Below are positions 10,180 to 21,822 of a stretch of DNA of 64,000 bases, piece by piece; position 1 is the first letter of the stretch, and the number at the start of each line of letters is the position of its first letter. The stretch is from Vesta saturnalis (taxonomy: Eukaryota; Arthropoda; Insecta; Coleoptera; Lampyridae). The stretch is from NCBI GenBank assembly GCA_036346205.1, contig JARFJB010000935.1:968501-1032500 (forward strand), in the 5' to 3' direction. Under the pieces are notes generated by a model. The model was not told where the DNA came from, did not search any database, and saw only the letters and a program-made list of their open reading frames with translations. Made by a program: the position numbers and the translations under genes.

Positions 10180-10985
10180 TGATCCTCCTTTGGAAAAGTT
10201 TCGGGATAGCGAGTCTTGGGTGCGGACAACCCTATCTCCCGGGCGGGGAACATCTGGAAGAAGGAGTGGGTGAGGATTTGAAGGAACTCTTAGATGGATA
10301 GAGATTCGGTTTCGGGAGAAGGTTTAAGATGGGCTGTCTTCCGAGTCGTACACTTCGGAAGACAGTATAGGTTCGAGTGAATCTATCTTCGACGGAGAAC
10401 TGGAAGGTTCCCGCCGCTTCCGGCACTTGAAGGAGAAGGTAGCTTCCCCGCAGTTGTTACACCTTGGGTTAGACGAGGATTTGCAAGAGGAGGATCTGTG
10501 GGCTTCGTCACAGTTGGGACATCGGATAGAACGGGTGGGACACTCCTCAGCGGTATGCCCCACCTGCGTGCAAGTGGAGCAATACTTAGGGAGAGGTTGA
10601 GGGACGAGGGAGGGTTTGAAACTGTAGTGTCGCCCGAATTTGACGACACCACGTGCGAGGAGGTGGTTTGGGATGAGGTTATAACACTGATAGGGGATGT
10701 GGCGATGTTGGTCGCCTTAGCGGTGATGCGACCGGATAGTTGGGTAAGGGTGACGGTGGGATCACCGAAATGGTGCTGCAGCCTAATCTGTGTACCATCG
10801 GGCAAGGGAGAGGAGGTCTCTAGGAGACAGGTGTGGTTATGGTTAAACGTTAAGTTTAACCAGGGAAGGTTAAGTGATTTAAGGGATTTCTGTGTGGATA
10901 TGGACTTCAGGATATTGCGGATGCAATACCTGGAGGATTGAGAGCGGGTGGGATTAGGATTAGGGGAGGTGGGTATATAAATCAC
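10180..10985 (-). pseudogene. ORF1 (Gag-like, triple zinc knuckle) of the Jockey-like LINE
   Basis: The first part (10985-10570) is Ser/Thr/Pro-rich and includes a conserved-looking core (GTQIRLQHHFGDPTVTLTQL). It then shifts frame into three tandem knuckles: CSTCTQVGHTAEEC (about 10585-10540), CPNCDEAHRSSSC and CNNCGEATFSFKC (ending near 10430). A CCHC triplet of this spacing is typical of Jockey ORF1 proteins, which package the element's RNA. Upstream of 10985 the frame stays open through a His/Pro-rich repeat-like stretch toward 11190, so the true start is uncertain. Frameshifted, so not functional as it stands. Confidence 0.7.
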
Positions 10986-11183
10986 GGCAGGTACAGGTGG
11001 CTGAGCGGATGTGGATAAGTGGACGGCTTTGTGTGCTTGTGCGGGTTTGTGTGAGTGTGCGGGTTTGTGTGGATGCGGTGGAAGGTGTGGAAATGCAGGA
11101 GTGTGTGGGTGAGGTAGAAATGGATGAGGCCTTTGAATGGGATCATGTACGTCAGGATGGTGGTGACGAGGCTAGGGTGTGTG

Positions 11184-11195
11184 CGTAAGTGTGTG

Positions 11196-11258
<63 letters not shown>

Positions 11259-11275
11259 TTGTGTGTTGTTTGTGT
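11184..11275 (+). repeat. (GT)n microsatellite
   Basis: An uninterrupted GT tract of about 55 bp (11197-11251) continues into TATGTGTGTTGTGTG-type variants. It lies just upstream of the LINE ORF1 on the minus strand. Confidence 0.95.
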
Positions 11276-12130
11276 GTAGGTGGACGGACGGCGTCTGGGG
11301 TTAGGAATACAACCGTTACGGTAGTACGGTGTAAGTTGAAAAATTAAAAAGAAGAAGAATTCTTTTACAGAAAGGCCGGGTCTTCGCCGAGGTTCAGTCT
11401 CACACCCCGAGCAATAGAGACTTGGAAATCAGAGACCCTAATAGAAAAAGGAGGAAAACAAGTGTTAAAATAAAACAATAAATTAAAATCAATTAAAGAA
11501 TATTTTTTGTTTCTTTATTTACGTTCTTCGCTCCTGCTGTATTCCGGCGGCTCCTACTTGCTGCTAGGCTGTGGCTCTTCTACCGATGATTGCTTCTTCG
11601 TATCATCTGTATGCAAGCAGTGACAAATGTAACACCGATGCGGCGAAGATCACGATGCCGGAACGATGAGCGTAAAAACGCTAAGATATTTTTTTGGAAT
11701 TAATAGATTTGTAATGAAAATCACAAAGTTTCTTACGCGAGCAGAGGCTTACGTTCGATACCGAGGTTTGGACTGTCCTCCCCGCTTCTATAGGAATATC
11801 GATGATGCTTTAGCATTTTCACTCATATTTATTTAATATTTAGATTTATTTCGCTTTACAATACAAAACCTTATAAAGTGAATTTATCCTTTTTCTTTAA
11901 AAAATACGTCTAAACTTTTTCTTATAAAAGTATTCGTTATTTGACAATAAACGAATATGCACTAACACTTAAATTGTACCTTAGGAATTTTTTGCCGCTA
12001 AATTACGCGTGATACCAAAAATTGCATAGAACATAGTTATTCGACATGTTTAAGGTCGATATCTAGGTATTTCTATATCTTTGAAATATGCAGCTGTTTT
12101 CTAAATATTTGATAAGAACCAAAAAATGTC
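11276..12130. other. No gene recognised
   Basis: This is AT-rich sequence with a GC-richer patch at 11500-11680. I see no open frame with recognisable content, tRNA or inverted repeat. Part of 11280-11480 may be 5' sequence of the Jockey-like LINE. Confidence 0.3.
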
Positions 12131-12139
12131 CCTAATAAG

Positions 12140-12325
12140 CCCCTCGTCTACGCCGCTGGATTTCTCCCAAAATTTAATCAGAACTAAGCCAAGTGAAAGC
12201 AAGTTTAAATACAAAATTTTAAGTACGTATTTTTGTTCTGGAATTATCGTGGATACTAACATACATCCGTACACACACATGCGCACGCACGCACGCACGC
12301 GAATGTACGCACGCACGCACACGCG
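12140..12325 (+). repeat. Dispersed repeat R1, copy 2, with a CA/GCACGCAC tail
   Basis: Bases 12140-12265 match the reverse complement of 6100-6205. The following 12265-12325 is an imperfect (ACGC)n/(CA)n tract, so both copies of R1 have simple repeat at the same end. Confidence 0.6.
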
Positions 12326-12394
12326 TTAAAACATCTCATCGTTAATCGCCTTCATTAATGCACTTGATGGTTAAATAATTATAAAAACGTTTTT

Positions 12395-12775
12395 ACACGA
12401 TTGAGCTTTTTCGTTTATTTTCATATCTGTTTCCATGACAGTAGGATATGTTTACCGGTTTCGAGAGCCAACTCGTCGGTAAGTATTTTACATACCGACG
12501 TCTTTTACTTACCAACGTAAAGTTATATTTACTACCCATATTTCATAACAATAAGAACAAAAAATTTAGACATTTCTATTTAAAATGCCACTTTTGACTT
12601 TTCGTTTATTTAGTAGAAATTAAATGATTTCAATTGTGGTAAATTTAATACAATCATGCACAAAATAGTATGAACATCACGAACATTAAGGGTTGTACCG
12701 GTCTCTGGCCAAACATAGCCGTCGACCGGTAAACGTCCGTTGCCGTTCTTGTTACTCAATATACTATATCTCAAT
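12395..12775 (+). repeat. Dispersed repeat R2, copy 1
   Basis: It matches 43970-44405 over its full length. Both start near CACGATTGAGCTTTTTCG and end near CTCAATATACTA. Two hairpins are conserved: CGTCGGTAAG / taccgacg in the first third, and an ACCGG...CCGGTAAA pair in the last third. The two-base TATA tract of this copy is an 80-bp (TA)n expansion in the other. No coding capacity is seen, so it is probably a non-autonomous element. Confidence 0.75.
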
Positions 12776-13033
12776 CTGCAGATGGATTAATTGCTCGAGT
12801 TTGATAGTTTACTCCTATACATCCACATGGGTTTGAATTTTATTAACTTTGCCTGTTTGGGTTTTATCTAAGATTGTAATAATGTATCTAGGAATGCGTT
12901 TTAAATTTTAACTTACTTATGAGTTCTTCCTCTGGGCCTCAATTGTTTGATGTTATTTCGTCTGAATTTGTAGCTTATTATAATATTAATTAAAAATCAT
13001 TATTAATTTTACTAAATACATAAATAAAAAGTT

Positions 13034-13107
13034 TACCTCGAGTAGAATTTGAACCTACGATATGTACCTTGCTTGAGTACTACTCTAAGCAACTGAGCTA
13101 TTGAGAT
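13034..13107 (-). tRNA. Degenerate tRNA-like sequence, anticodon AGC (left arm)
   Basis: The 74-nt cloverleaf is still foldable: acceptor ATCTCAA/TCGAGGT with one mismatch, D-stem GCTC/GAGT, anticodon stem GTACT/GGTAC with loop CAAGCAA, T-stem GTAGG/TCTAC with a mismatch. It has the same anticodon as 2391-2463 despite divergence elsewhere. It is part of a repeat, not a standalone tRNA gene. Confidence 0.5.
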
Positions 13108-13248
13108 ACAAGTCCCAATCGACGTAAATTTTGACTTTATACATGCGGAACTGATGTAAATTCTAAATATAGAAATTGTCTCATTATGTTTAGAATTTAC
13201 ATCAGTTCTACAGACATAAAGACAAAATTTACGTCGATTGGGGCTTGT

Positions 13249-13313
13249 ATCTCGATAGTTTAGTTGGTTAGAGCGGTACTCGAGCAAAGTACATTCAAAT
13301 CCTACTCGAGGTA
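13249..13313 (+). tRNA. Truncated tRNA-like sequence, anticodon AGC (right arm)
   Basis: It is related to the previous two copies, with anticodon arm GTACT-CGAGCAA-AGTAC intact, but it lacks about nine bases covering the variable loop and 5' half of the T-stem. It cannot fold fully, so it is a pseudogene-like copy. Confidence 0.45.
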
Positions 13314-13741
13314 AAATTTTTATTTATGTATTTAATAAAATTAACGATTTTTATTTACATATTTACTTTTTAATTTATTCGTTCATAACAAAACTTATAA
13401 TAATTTACTATCATATTAATTTTAGAAAGTGTTCTTTGACGGAACCTTAGGTAAAAGTCCAGTTTCTACTCTTCTCTTATGGATTTCAAAACACATTTAG
13501 GATTTGCTTGCCTTACGATTTTTAAGTGTCTTGCCCGAATTCTCTACAATGGACCAAATTTGTGCACTTTTAGTACAAACACATTTAAGGTCTGAAGATG
13601 ACAATTGGCGAAACTAGTCACTAATTTTGTTAACCATTTATTAATTTTTAAATGAAACATTGTGTGGAAGGTTTTGAGTGTCTGAGTATACCTTTGATCA
13701 ACGTAGTCTGCTTGAGTCTCGACCGTTATATTAGATTTCCA

Positions 13742-13985
13742 TATGGCATAAGCCATATTTCATCAGCACAGGCCCCATTGGACAAGGGTTGGGAAATGGA
13801 ATGATACGATTTTGTTTTTTGGATATGTATATGTCCATGCCCATGAGGATAGCATCGGGTACTGATCGACGAAGAGGACAACTTCTAACAGTATTTACTC
13901 CAAGGTATGGTTGCAATGAAACCCGTAAATAAATCCACCTAGCTGACTTAAAACACAACCAGGTTCTATCAGTGTTGTAAGCAAC
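13742..13985 (-). mobile_element. Fragment of LINE family Q (endonuclease C-terminus region)
   Basis: The minus-strand translation (CFKSARW.YLR.....LGVNTV....LLRRSVPDAILMGMD in pieces) matches the same region of copy A at 15090-15250 (WCFKSARWSDLRDF, then SEVILMGMELSI). It lies head-to-head with copy A. Confidence 0.65.
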
Positions 13986-13989
13986 AGAA

Positions 13990-16900
13990 TAATTATAAAT
14001 AGTAGAAGTGAAAGAACTAAAGTTTTATAATAAAGTTTTGTGAGGTGGTAGGCATTTGTGAGGTGGTAGGCATGTATACTCCATGCCAGCCGGGGAGGTA
14101 CCACCACCCTTACCATGGGCTCCTTAACATTGGGTCTCCGACTTTCTGAGCTCGGTAAGGGCTGCCGGTTACCTTTTCTATCATCCTTAATCTATTCTCA
14201 TCCTTATTCTTCCTTCTGGCCCTCACTGTCTTCCTATCGGATTAAAAGTCACAAATTAAAAAATAAGATGGCTGTGGTTTCTAGGGTAATAAATTCCGGA
14301 CGTAAAATCCTGCCCCATTCGGATGTCCGAGAGGGCAGGGCCCAAGCGACCTCAGTCATTGAAAGTATCAACTTTCTGATTCAGTACTGCAGCATCCGCG
14401 GTATCAGGTCTAATCTTAATGCTATTCACCAACATCTTGAACAATTACAACCTGATATATTGTTTCTATCTGAAACACAAGTCTCTGAAAGCTCCGAGTC
14501 ACCCGACTTGCAATTTCCTCAATACCATCTTCACTCTAACTTTCGATATAAAGGAGGCGTATGTGCGTACATCAAGGACAGAATTCCTTGCAAGAGGGTT
14601 TCTTCCTTAGAAAATAAAAATTTTGACGTGATTTTGTTTAAACATTCTGGTCCTAATTTTGTGAAATTCTACTGTTGCATTTATAGGTCTCCTAATGACA
14701 GCAACTTTCAAGACTTCTTCGATTACCTTAGTATGAAAGTTAACTATCTCCTGTCTCAGTTTCCATCTTGCGATATCTGATTTGTAGGCGATTTCAATGT
14801 TCATAACTCTAATTGGCTTCAATTTTCATCTACTACAAATCCCGCTGGTCATAGTGCAGAAACATTTGCTATTTGATGTGATCTCACACAAATGATTTCT
14901 GAACCCACAAGAATCCCTGATAACCCTAACCATACCCCACATCTTCTAGATCTCTTTCTTACATCAAACCCTCTTGTTTATAAAACGTCCGTTCTTTCGC
15001 CTTTAGGTCTTTCTGACCATTGTCTAATAAAAACCATTTCTACTGTACCTAATTCCACTGTTGTTCGCAAAACCGATAGAACCTTGTGGTGTTTTAAGTC
15101 AGCTCGATGGAGTGATTTACGGGATTTCATTGCAACCTTTCCATGGCGTGAATATTGTTTTAAGTCGTCCTCTTCTTCGGACATCGCTCTTTCAGTATCT
15201 GAAGTCATCCTCATGGGAATGGAGTTATCCATTCGAAAAAACAGTACCGTGTAGGTCATTCACGTTCCCCCAATAAGGCTTGTTCTGATGCAATATCTTT
15301 AAAAAATAAATGTTACATTAAATGGAAACCTAATAAATCGGTTGACAGTCATGTAGAATACGTTGGTGCTAGAAATATCTGCAAAAGTGTCATCACTAAA
15401 ACTAAAAAGTTGTTCGAACAACGAAAATGCAATGAACTAGCTACATCTCCTTTAGGCAGTCGTAAATTTTGGTCTTTAGCAAAAGACATTAGTAAAAACT
15501 TTCGAACATCTTCATTTCCCTGACATCTATTGACGGATCGGTAGTTGCTGATTCTGTAGACAAAGCCAACGTTTTTGTGGATTTGTTTGCATCAAACTCG
15601 TGTCTCAATGATTCTGGAAAAGATGTGCCCTAGTCAACTCTTCTTCATACGCTATGAAACCAATTCATTTTCGGTACAAGCTCTTGGAATCGATCATCAG
15701 TAGGCTTGATCTCAATAAGGCGACTGGCCCAGACGGTATCCCAGCTATTGTCTTAAAGAAATGTTCCCCGAACTAGTACCAGTCCTATCTAAGCTCTATA
15801 CGATCTCTATATCTTCTGGGAATTCCTTCATCATGGAAGTTAGCAAATGTTCAACCTATTCCCAAAAAGGTGATAAGACCGATCCCTCAAATTACAGACC
15901 AATTGCCATCACTTCCATTTTGTCTAAAATCATGGAAAAAGCCATCAATCAGCAACTGCTCACGTTTCCTTGAAACTAACAAACTCCTTAGTGACCACCA
16001 ATATGGGTTTAGGCAAAGTCGTTCAACAGGCGATCTTCTTTCATATGTGACCCAAGTTTGGAACAATACAGTAGAGCAGTCCGGTGAAACAGTTGTAGTC
16101 GCTTTAGATATCTCAAAGGCATTTGACCAAGTTTGGCATAAGTGTTTACTTGCCAAACTCACCTCGTTTGGGTTAAATGATACGCTCATCAACTGGGTTT
16201 CTAGTTTCCTTGATAAAAGACGAATACGTGTCGTAGTTGATGGCTTTTTTCAAAAGAAGTTAGCATTAACGCGGGCGTACCACAGGGATCCGTTATAGCG
16301 CCTACACTTTTTCTGCTGTACATAAACGACCTTATTTCTTCAACAACTAACCCCATCCATTGCTTTGCTGACGATAGCACTCTTCACTGTAGTTCATCTC
16401 AGTCTACTCATAGTGATAATCCACCTTCTATGTCAAATCAAGAAATTAAAGCTGAAATGGCAAATTCAATCAACAAAGACATTCAACGTATTCTCGAATG
16501 GGGAAGCAATAATCTAGTTAAATTTAATGCTAACAAAACTCAGTGTTGCCTTATGTCCGCCAAAAAGATCGATCATTTCCTGTTGTAAGTATGAATGGCT
16601 CAGTTCTTAAGTTTTCAGACTCTATTACTCTGTTGGGTATGACTGTATCTTCAAATCTCTCATGGGTTGACCATCTTCTGTCAGATACCAAAACAGCTGC
16701 TCGTAAAATAGGATTTTTGTACAGATCTAAGCAGTACTTGCCCTCTCAACAACTCCTTCTGCTGTATAAGGCCCAAATTCAGCCTCATCTGGAATATAAT
16801 TCTCACCTTTGGGTTAGTGCCTCCAATACGCTCTCGATATCGTTGATCGTATTCAAAAGAGAGCGATTAGGCTTATAAATGACCCGTCCTTAACTTCTCA

Positions 16901-17295
16901 CATACAGTCCCTTGAGAATAGAAGGATGGTTTCAGTTCTTTCTTTGTATTATCGTTATTACAACGGCTACTGTGCTGGTGAATTACATTCTTTGATACCA
17001 TCTCCGGCTATCTTTGCGAGAAACACTCGGTTCGCTCATTCACATCATCATTATGCAGTACAAATCTCCACTTATCGTACCAAACGGGCGCAATCCACAT
17101 TTTTCTACACGGCTTCTAAACTCTGGAATGATCTCCCTAGTTCCCGTTTTCCTCTCACTTATGATATAAGGTAGCTGTTCACAGGCATCTACTGGCAATT
17201 CATTATCCCTCTATCCATCCTCCTAAGTGTTCCTGAGTGCTTTAGCACGATAGGCCTTATTTAGCCTGTTCAGGTCCACAATCATAAAAAAAAAG
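13990..17295 (+). mobile_element. LINE family Q, copy A: longest copy, endonuclease plus reverse transcriptase
   Basis: This is a non-LTR retrotransposon of about 3.3 kb on the plus strand, ending in an A-run at 17285-17293. Endonuclease: LFLSETQV (about 14460), YKGGVCAYIKDRIP (14550), GDFNVHNSNW (14787), LSDHCLI (15015). Reverse transcriptase: YRPIAITSILSKIMEKAI (about 15893), YGFRQSRSTGDLLSYVT, VVALDISKAFDQVWHKCLL (about 16095, motif A), a GVPQGS-like block at 16275 and CFADDSTLHC (about 16360, motif C). A conserved tail ends in SKLWNDLPSSRFP (about 17120-17155). Stops and frameshifts (14778, 14875, 15252, 15635, 15970, 16265, 16585, 16850) inactivate it. The clade is uncertain; it is not the Jockey-like type above and has no ORF1 I could find. 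Confidence 0.8.
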
Positions 17296-17900
17296 CAAGT
17301 GGGTTTGATGGAAGAAAGAGGTCTAGAAAATATGGGGTACGGCTAAGGTTATCAAGGATTTTGTGGGTTCACAAACTATTTGTGTGAAGTTACATGAAAT
17401 AGAAAATGTTTCTACCACGAGCAGCTGAATTATTAACATTGAAATCTCGCATATATCGCATAATAGAAACTGACCGAAGATACTCAACTTTCAAACTATG
17501 GTTATCGAAGAAGTTGTGAAACTTTCCACCAATTGGAGTCCTATAAATGCAATATTTTCACAAATTTAGAACCAGAATATTTGAAACAAGTCACGTCGGA
17601 TGTTGTAGAAGTAGGAACTCACTTCCACTTCGTACCCAAGGTTCGAGTGAATCTTGTATTGGAGAGGTTGAAAGTCAGGTGAATACGAGTTTTCAGTGGA
17701 AACTCTCGCTTCAGATAGAAACAAATGTCGTATTGTAGTTGTTCAAGACGTCTGTGAACGACATTGGGATTACACCTGATACCGCGGATGCTACAATAAT
17801 GGATCAGAAAATGAGTACTTTCGATTACAGAAGTCGATTGGGCCATGATTGTAAGTCCGGAGTTTCTTACCGTAGAAACCACAGCCACCTTTTTTTTTTA
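17290..17900 (-). mobile_element. LINE family Q fragment, endonuclease end, abutting copy A
   Basis: The minus strand reads MAVVSTVRNSG..., STSVIESTHFLIHYCSIRG and LEQLQYDICF (17888-17620), equivalent to the start of copy A. It continues through the counterparts of 14640-14960 to 17290, where it meets the poly-A of copy A directly. It is therefore a 5' portion in opposite orientation, tail-to-end with copy A. Confidence 0.7.
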
Positions 17901-18164
17901 ATTTTGGATTTTGTGAAGATTAATTTTTTTCTGTTTTCTCCGACAATAAAAGACTCAGTAATTAGTACTGCTGTTTGACAAATCTGTGAACGTTCCGTAA
18001 TTAATAACAAAAACAAGTATTGATAAGATACTGAAGTAAGTAGGTATTATAAATAATTACACCATAAAGCGTAATGAATGACAAATAAATATAATGTTAA
18101 AGTTTGGATATTTGTGCAAAATAGAATTTCTCATGATAAGTAAACTTAAAGAGTTAAAAAATTC

Positions 18165-18640
18165 CACCATTAACTGTAAATAAAAATTTTCTTTTTGTAT
18201 TCCGCAATTAAAGTTGGAGGAATAATGACTTATTTTGTATTATAATGAATATGTTGAATGGAAAATTACACTCAAAACCTTTTACATTAATATTCAAAAG
18301 TACATACCGGAGAAAAAATACTTTCTCACGTCTAGATAATCTATTTTTATTACAGTTTCAAGGGCTTCTGTATTAACTGTAAGTACAAATTTTCCTTTTA
18401 TATTCCGCAATTAAACTTGGACGAATAATAATTTATTTTGTATTAGAATACATATTTTGAATGGAAAATTATAATCAAAACCTTTTATATTAGTGTTAGT
18501 TAGAGATAAGTACAATGCAGCATTCAAAAGTGCATTCCAGAGAAAAAATAGTTTTTTACGTCTAGATGTTGCATTTTTATCACTGTGCAAGGGATTTTAC
18601 ATTAACTGTATATAAGAATTTTTTTTCCGGTAAATGTCAT
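18165..18640 (+). repeat. Tandem repeat of a 200-230-bp AT-rich unit, about 2.2 copies
   Basis: The marker ATTAACTGTA recurs at 18169, 18372 and 18601, followed each time by AAATTTTC.TTTT-type sequence. The first two units share further blocks (TATTCCGCAATTAAA, TTTTGAATGGAAAATTA, CATTCAAAAGT, GAGAAAAAATA, ACGTCTAGAT). Periods are 203 and 229 bp. Divergence of roughly 20% by eye indicates an old array. Confidence 0.8.
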
Positions 18641-18829
18641 GAACGAAAATTTATATTTGATAAGTACCACCCGGAACATTCTTGATGAGTAATGCATTTT
18701 ATATGCCAATGACGTATGTAGTGTTCTAAATTTTTTTTAATCATACCACTGTAAAAGGGGGCCAATTTAAAAGTGATAGAACTTTACATAAAAAACTGTA
18801 TGAAGCCAATGTGTAATGACCTTCAGTAT

Positions 18830-21570
18830 AGTGTTTCCTAACAGGCTAAGACTTGCCTAACGTGATAAAAGACTCAGGAACACTGGGAGGGTTTAGGGTT
18901 ATTGTTAGGCTGCCGAGAAATGTTTTTGAATGGCTACCATAAATTGACTTAAGTCAAAGTTTGGAGGAAAACAGGAACTGGGTAGTGCATTCCACAATTT
19001 GATTGCAGTGTGAAAAATGTAGATTGATCCCATTTGGTGTGATACGATGAAATTTTCAGTGCGTGGTGTGAATGGGCAAACTGAGTGTTCCTAGCGAAGA
19101 TGGCCTGCGAAGGTATTAAGGAGTGTATTTCGGAGGCACACTTGCCATGGTAATAGCGATAGAACAAGGAAAGAACCGAAGCTATTATTCTATGCTCAAG
19201 AGACTGTAGATCAGAAGTCAGAGACGGGTCATTTATAAGCCTGATAACTCTTATTTGGATGCGGATTACCATATGAAGGGCGTATTGGGGAGCATTGACC
19301 CAGAGGTGGGAATTGTATTCCAGATGAGGTAGAATTGAGCCTTATAGAGTAAAAGGAGTAGCTAAGATCTGAAGTATTGTTTAGATCTGGATAGAAACCG
19401 CAGTTTACGGACACCTGTTTTCCTGGCTGACAAAAGGTGACAAAAGGTTCGATGATAGAGACATTCCTAAAATAGAAATAGAGTTTGAAAACTTGAGTTC
19501 TAAGCCATTCATATTTACAGCAGGAAATGATTGCTCTTTCTTGGTGGACACTAGGCAATACTGCGTTTTGTCAGCGTTGAAGGTGAGTAGATTATTCCTT
19601 CCCAATTCAAGGACACGTTCTAAGTCAGTGTTGATTGAAGCTGACATTTTCACCTTAACGTCCTGTCTAGACTTGTTGTTGTGGGAAAACTGAGAAGAAC
19701 TACAATGTAGAGTGCTTTCGTCTGCAAATCAATGTATGGGGTCAGTTGTTGAGGAAATGATGTGTACCAGAGAACGCGTAGGAGCTATCACTGCTCCTTG
19801 GGGTACTTTCGCGTTAATAGTAGCTTCTTTCGAAAAGAAACCATAGATAACAACGCGTATACGTCTTTTATCAAGTAATGTGGATATTCAATTGATGAGC
19901 GTATCGGATAAACCGGATGAAGTGAGCTTGGCAAGTAGGCACTTGTGCCAAACCTGGTCAAAAGCTTTTAAAACATCTAAAGCTACTACAACTGTTTCAA
20001 ATGACTTCTTTAATGTGTTATTCCAAAGTTAGGTGACATATGAAAGAAGATCACCCGTTGAACGACTCCACCTGAACCCATACTGGTGGTGGTTTAAGAG
20101 TTTATTGGACTCAAGGAACAAAAGTATATGGTGGTTGATGGCTTTCTCCATGATTTTCGACAGTATGGAAGTTATATCTATTGGTCTATAGTTTGAGGGA
20201 TTGGTTTTCCCGCACGTTCTAGGAATAGGTTGGACATTTGCCAACTTCCACGATGACGGAGACCCTACCGTCAAGGCCAGTCACCTTGTTTGAGTCAAGT
20301 TTATTGATAATTGATTCCATGAGCTTGTAACGAAAGTGGACTTGTTTAATAGCGTATGGGGTAGATTTGGGCGAAGGCACAATTTTCCAAAATCATTGAG
20401 ACATAAATTTGATGCACAATAATAGACAAAGAGGTTTGCTTTTTCAGAGGGATCAGTTACTACACCTCCGTCGCGAGACGTCATGAGAGGGAAGGAAGAT
20501 GTACTAAAGTTTTTACTGATGGCGTTAGCTAATGTCCAAAGTTTACGACCACCCAAAGGACATGAGACCAATTCTTTGCATTTACGTTCTTTAAACATCT
20601 GATTGGCCTTGGTTATTATGCTTTTGAAACTATTCCTTGCGTGATTTTCGATAGATTTATTTGATTTCCATTTGATATAGAGTTTATGATTTTGCAGTAA
20701 TATATCAGTTCAAGCCCTATTAAAGCAGGGTTGGGAATGGGCATGAGCTACACGTTTATGTTTTTCGGAATGTATAACTCCATACCCATCAGGATAACTT
20801 CAGTTATTGAAAGAGCAATGTTTGAAGAGGAGATCCATTTAAAGCAATACTCACCCCAGGGGAAGGTAGCATAAAATCTCGCAGTTCGCTCCAGTTAGCT
20901 GATTTAGAAAACCAAATAGTTCTATTTGTTTTTAGAGTAACAGCGGGATTCGGTACAGAGGAAGTTGTTTCGATTAGGCAGTCGCCTGATTGGGGAAAGG
21001 ACTGTTGTTTTATGGGCAATTGGGTTAGTTGTAAGGAAAAGGTCCAGGAGATTTGGAGTATGGTTAGGGTTGTCAGAGATTCTGGTTGATTCGGAAATGA
21101 TTTGTATAAGATCAGAGGATTCAGCAAATGTTTCTGCACTATGACCTACGGGATCAGTAGTAGAGGAAAATTGAAGCCAATTGGAGTTGTGGGCATTAAA
21201 ACCTCCCAAAATTGAAATATCGCAAGATGGAGACTGTGATAAGAGGTAGTCTATTTTCAGACTAAAGTAATCCAAAAAATCTTGGAAGTTGTTGTGATTG
21301 GGAGACCTATACAAAAAACAGTAGAACTTCACAAATTTCGGCCCAGAATATTTGAACCAAATTGCGTCATATTTGTTGTTTTCCAAAGTGGACATCCCCT
21401 TACAATCTACGTTGTCCTTGGTTTACGCACATACTTCGCCTTTAAGGCGAAAGTTAGAGTAGAAATTGTATCTGGGAGACTGCAGGTCAGGTGAATCAGT
21501 GCTTCCAGGGGAGACTTGTGTTTCTGATAGAAACAGAATATCCGCTTGCACTTGTTCAAGGTGTTAAACA
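18830..21570 (-). mobile_element. LINE family Q, copy B: 5'-truncated, minus strand
   Basis: Reading from 21570 down it has endonuclease (SQSPSCDISILGGFNAHNSN around 21230, TRISDNPNHTPNLLDLFL about 21080), the linker (PLGGRKLWTLANAISKNFS, about 20570-20500) and RT pieces (NYRPIDITSILSKIMEKAIN, 20185-20125; QYGFRWSRSTGDLLSYVT, 20085-20030; DVLKAFDQVWH region near 19960). It ends with INDPSLTSDLQSLEHRIIASVLSLFYRYYHG (19240-19140) and the 3' untranslated end at about 18835. Multiple frameshifts are present. Divergence from copy A is visible in nearly every line, so the two insertions are old. Confidence 0.75.
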
Positions 21571-21822
21571 AACACCTGTATTTAATTCTCAGTTTAATAT
21601 GAAATCAGGAAATTTGCTTTCAGAAAAAAAAATTTTACCTAGAGTGAAACGTGAAACCACATCAGCTTCCTTTATTCGGTGCTTTAACTGAAACCGAACT
21701 TACCAAATTAAATTCATTTTAGAGACCGAATTAGACCAATTCCACACAATACAAGGCACAACCAATTTAATTGAACATGAAATCCGTTTAACTGATTATA
21801 CACCGATAAAACAAAAACACCG

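Larger units (their letters stand above)
7340..11010 (-). mobile_element. Jockey-like non-LTR retrotransposon, nearly complete but broken
   Basis: On the minus strand the order is ORF1 with three zinc knuckles (10985 to about 10180), then ORF2 with apurinic endonuclease (about 10110-9500), reverse transcriptase (about 9200-8000) and the C-terminal tail (to about 7530). That is the Jockey-clade layout. Frameshifts occur throughout and a 209-bp direct duplication splits the RT. The 3' end lies somewhere near 7200-7340; I could not see a clear poly-A tail or target-site duplication. It is unrelated in sequence to the Q LINE family nearby. Confidence 0.8.
12985..13350. repeat. Inverted pair of tRNA-bearing repeats (near-palindrome)
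   Basis: The left arm (about 12988-13178) and right arm (about 13185-13345) are reverse complements: each carries a tRNA-like segment, the CAATCGACGTAAATTTTG block and GATGTAAATTCTAAA at the centre. The outer ends are the same A/T-rich sequence that follows the tRNA in the copy at 2350-2391. The structure would fold into a long hairpin. Confidence 0.75.

Noticed and set aside
10498..10941. A 147-codon plus-strand frame
   Set aside because: It is antisense to the zinc-knuckle ORF1 of the Jockey-like LINE.
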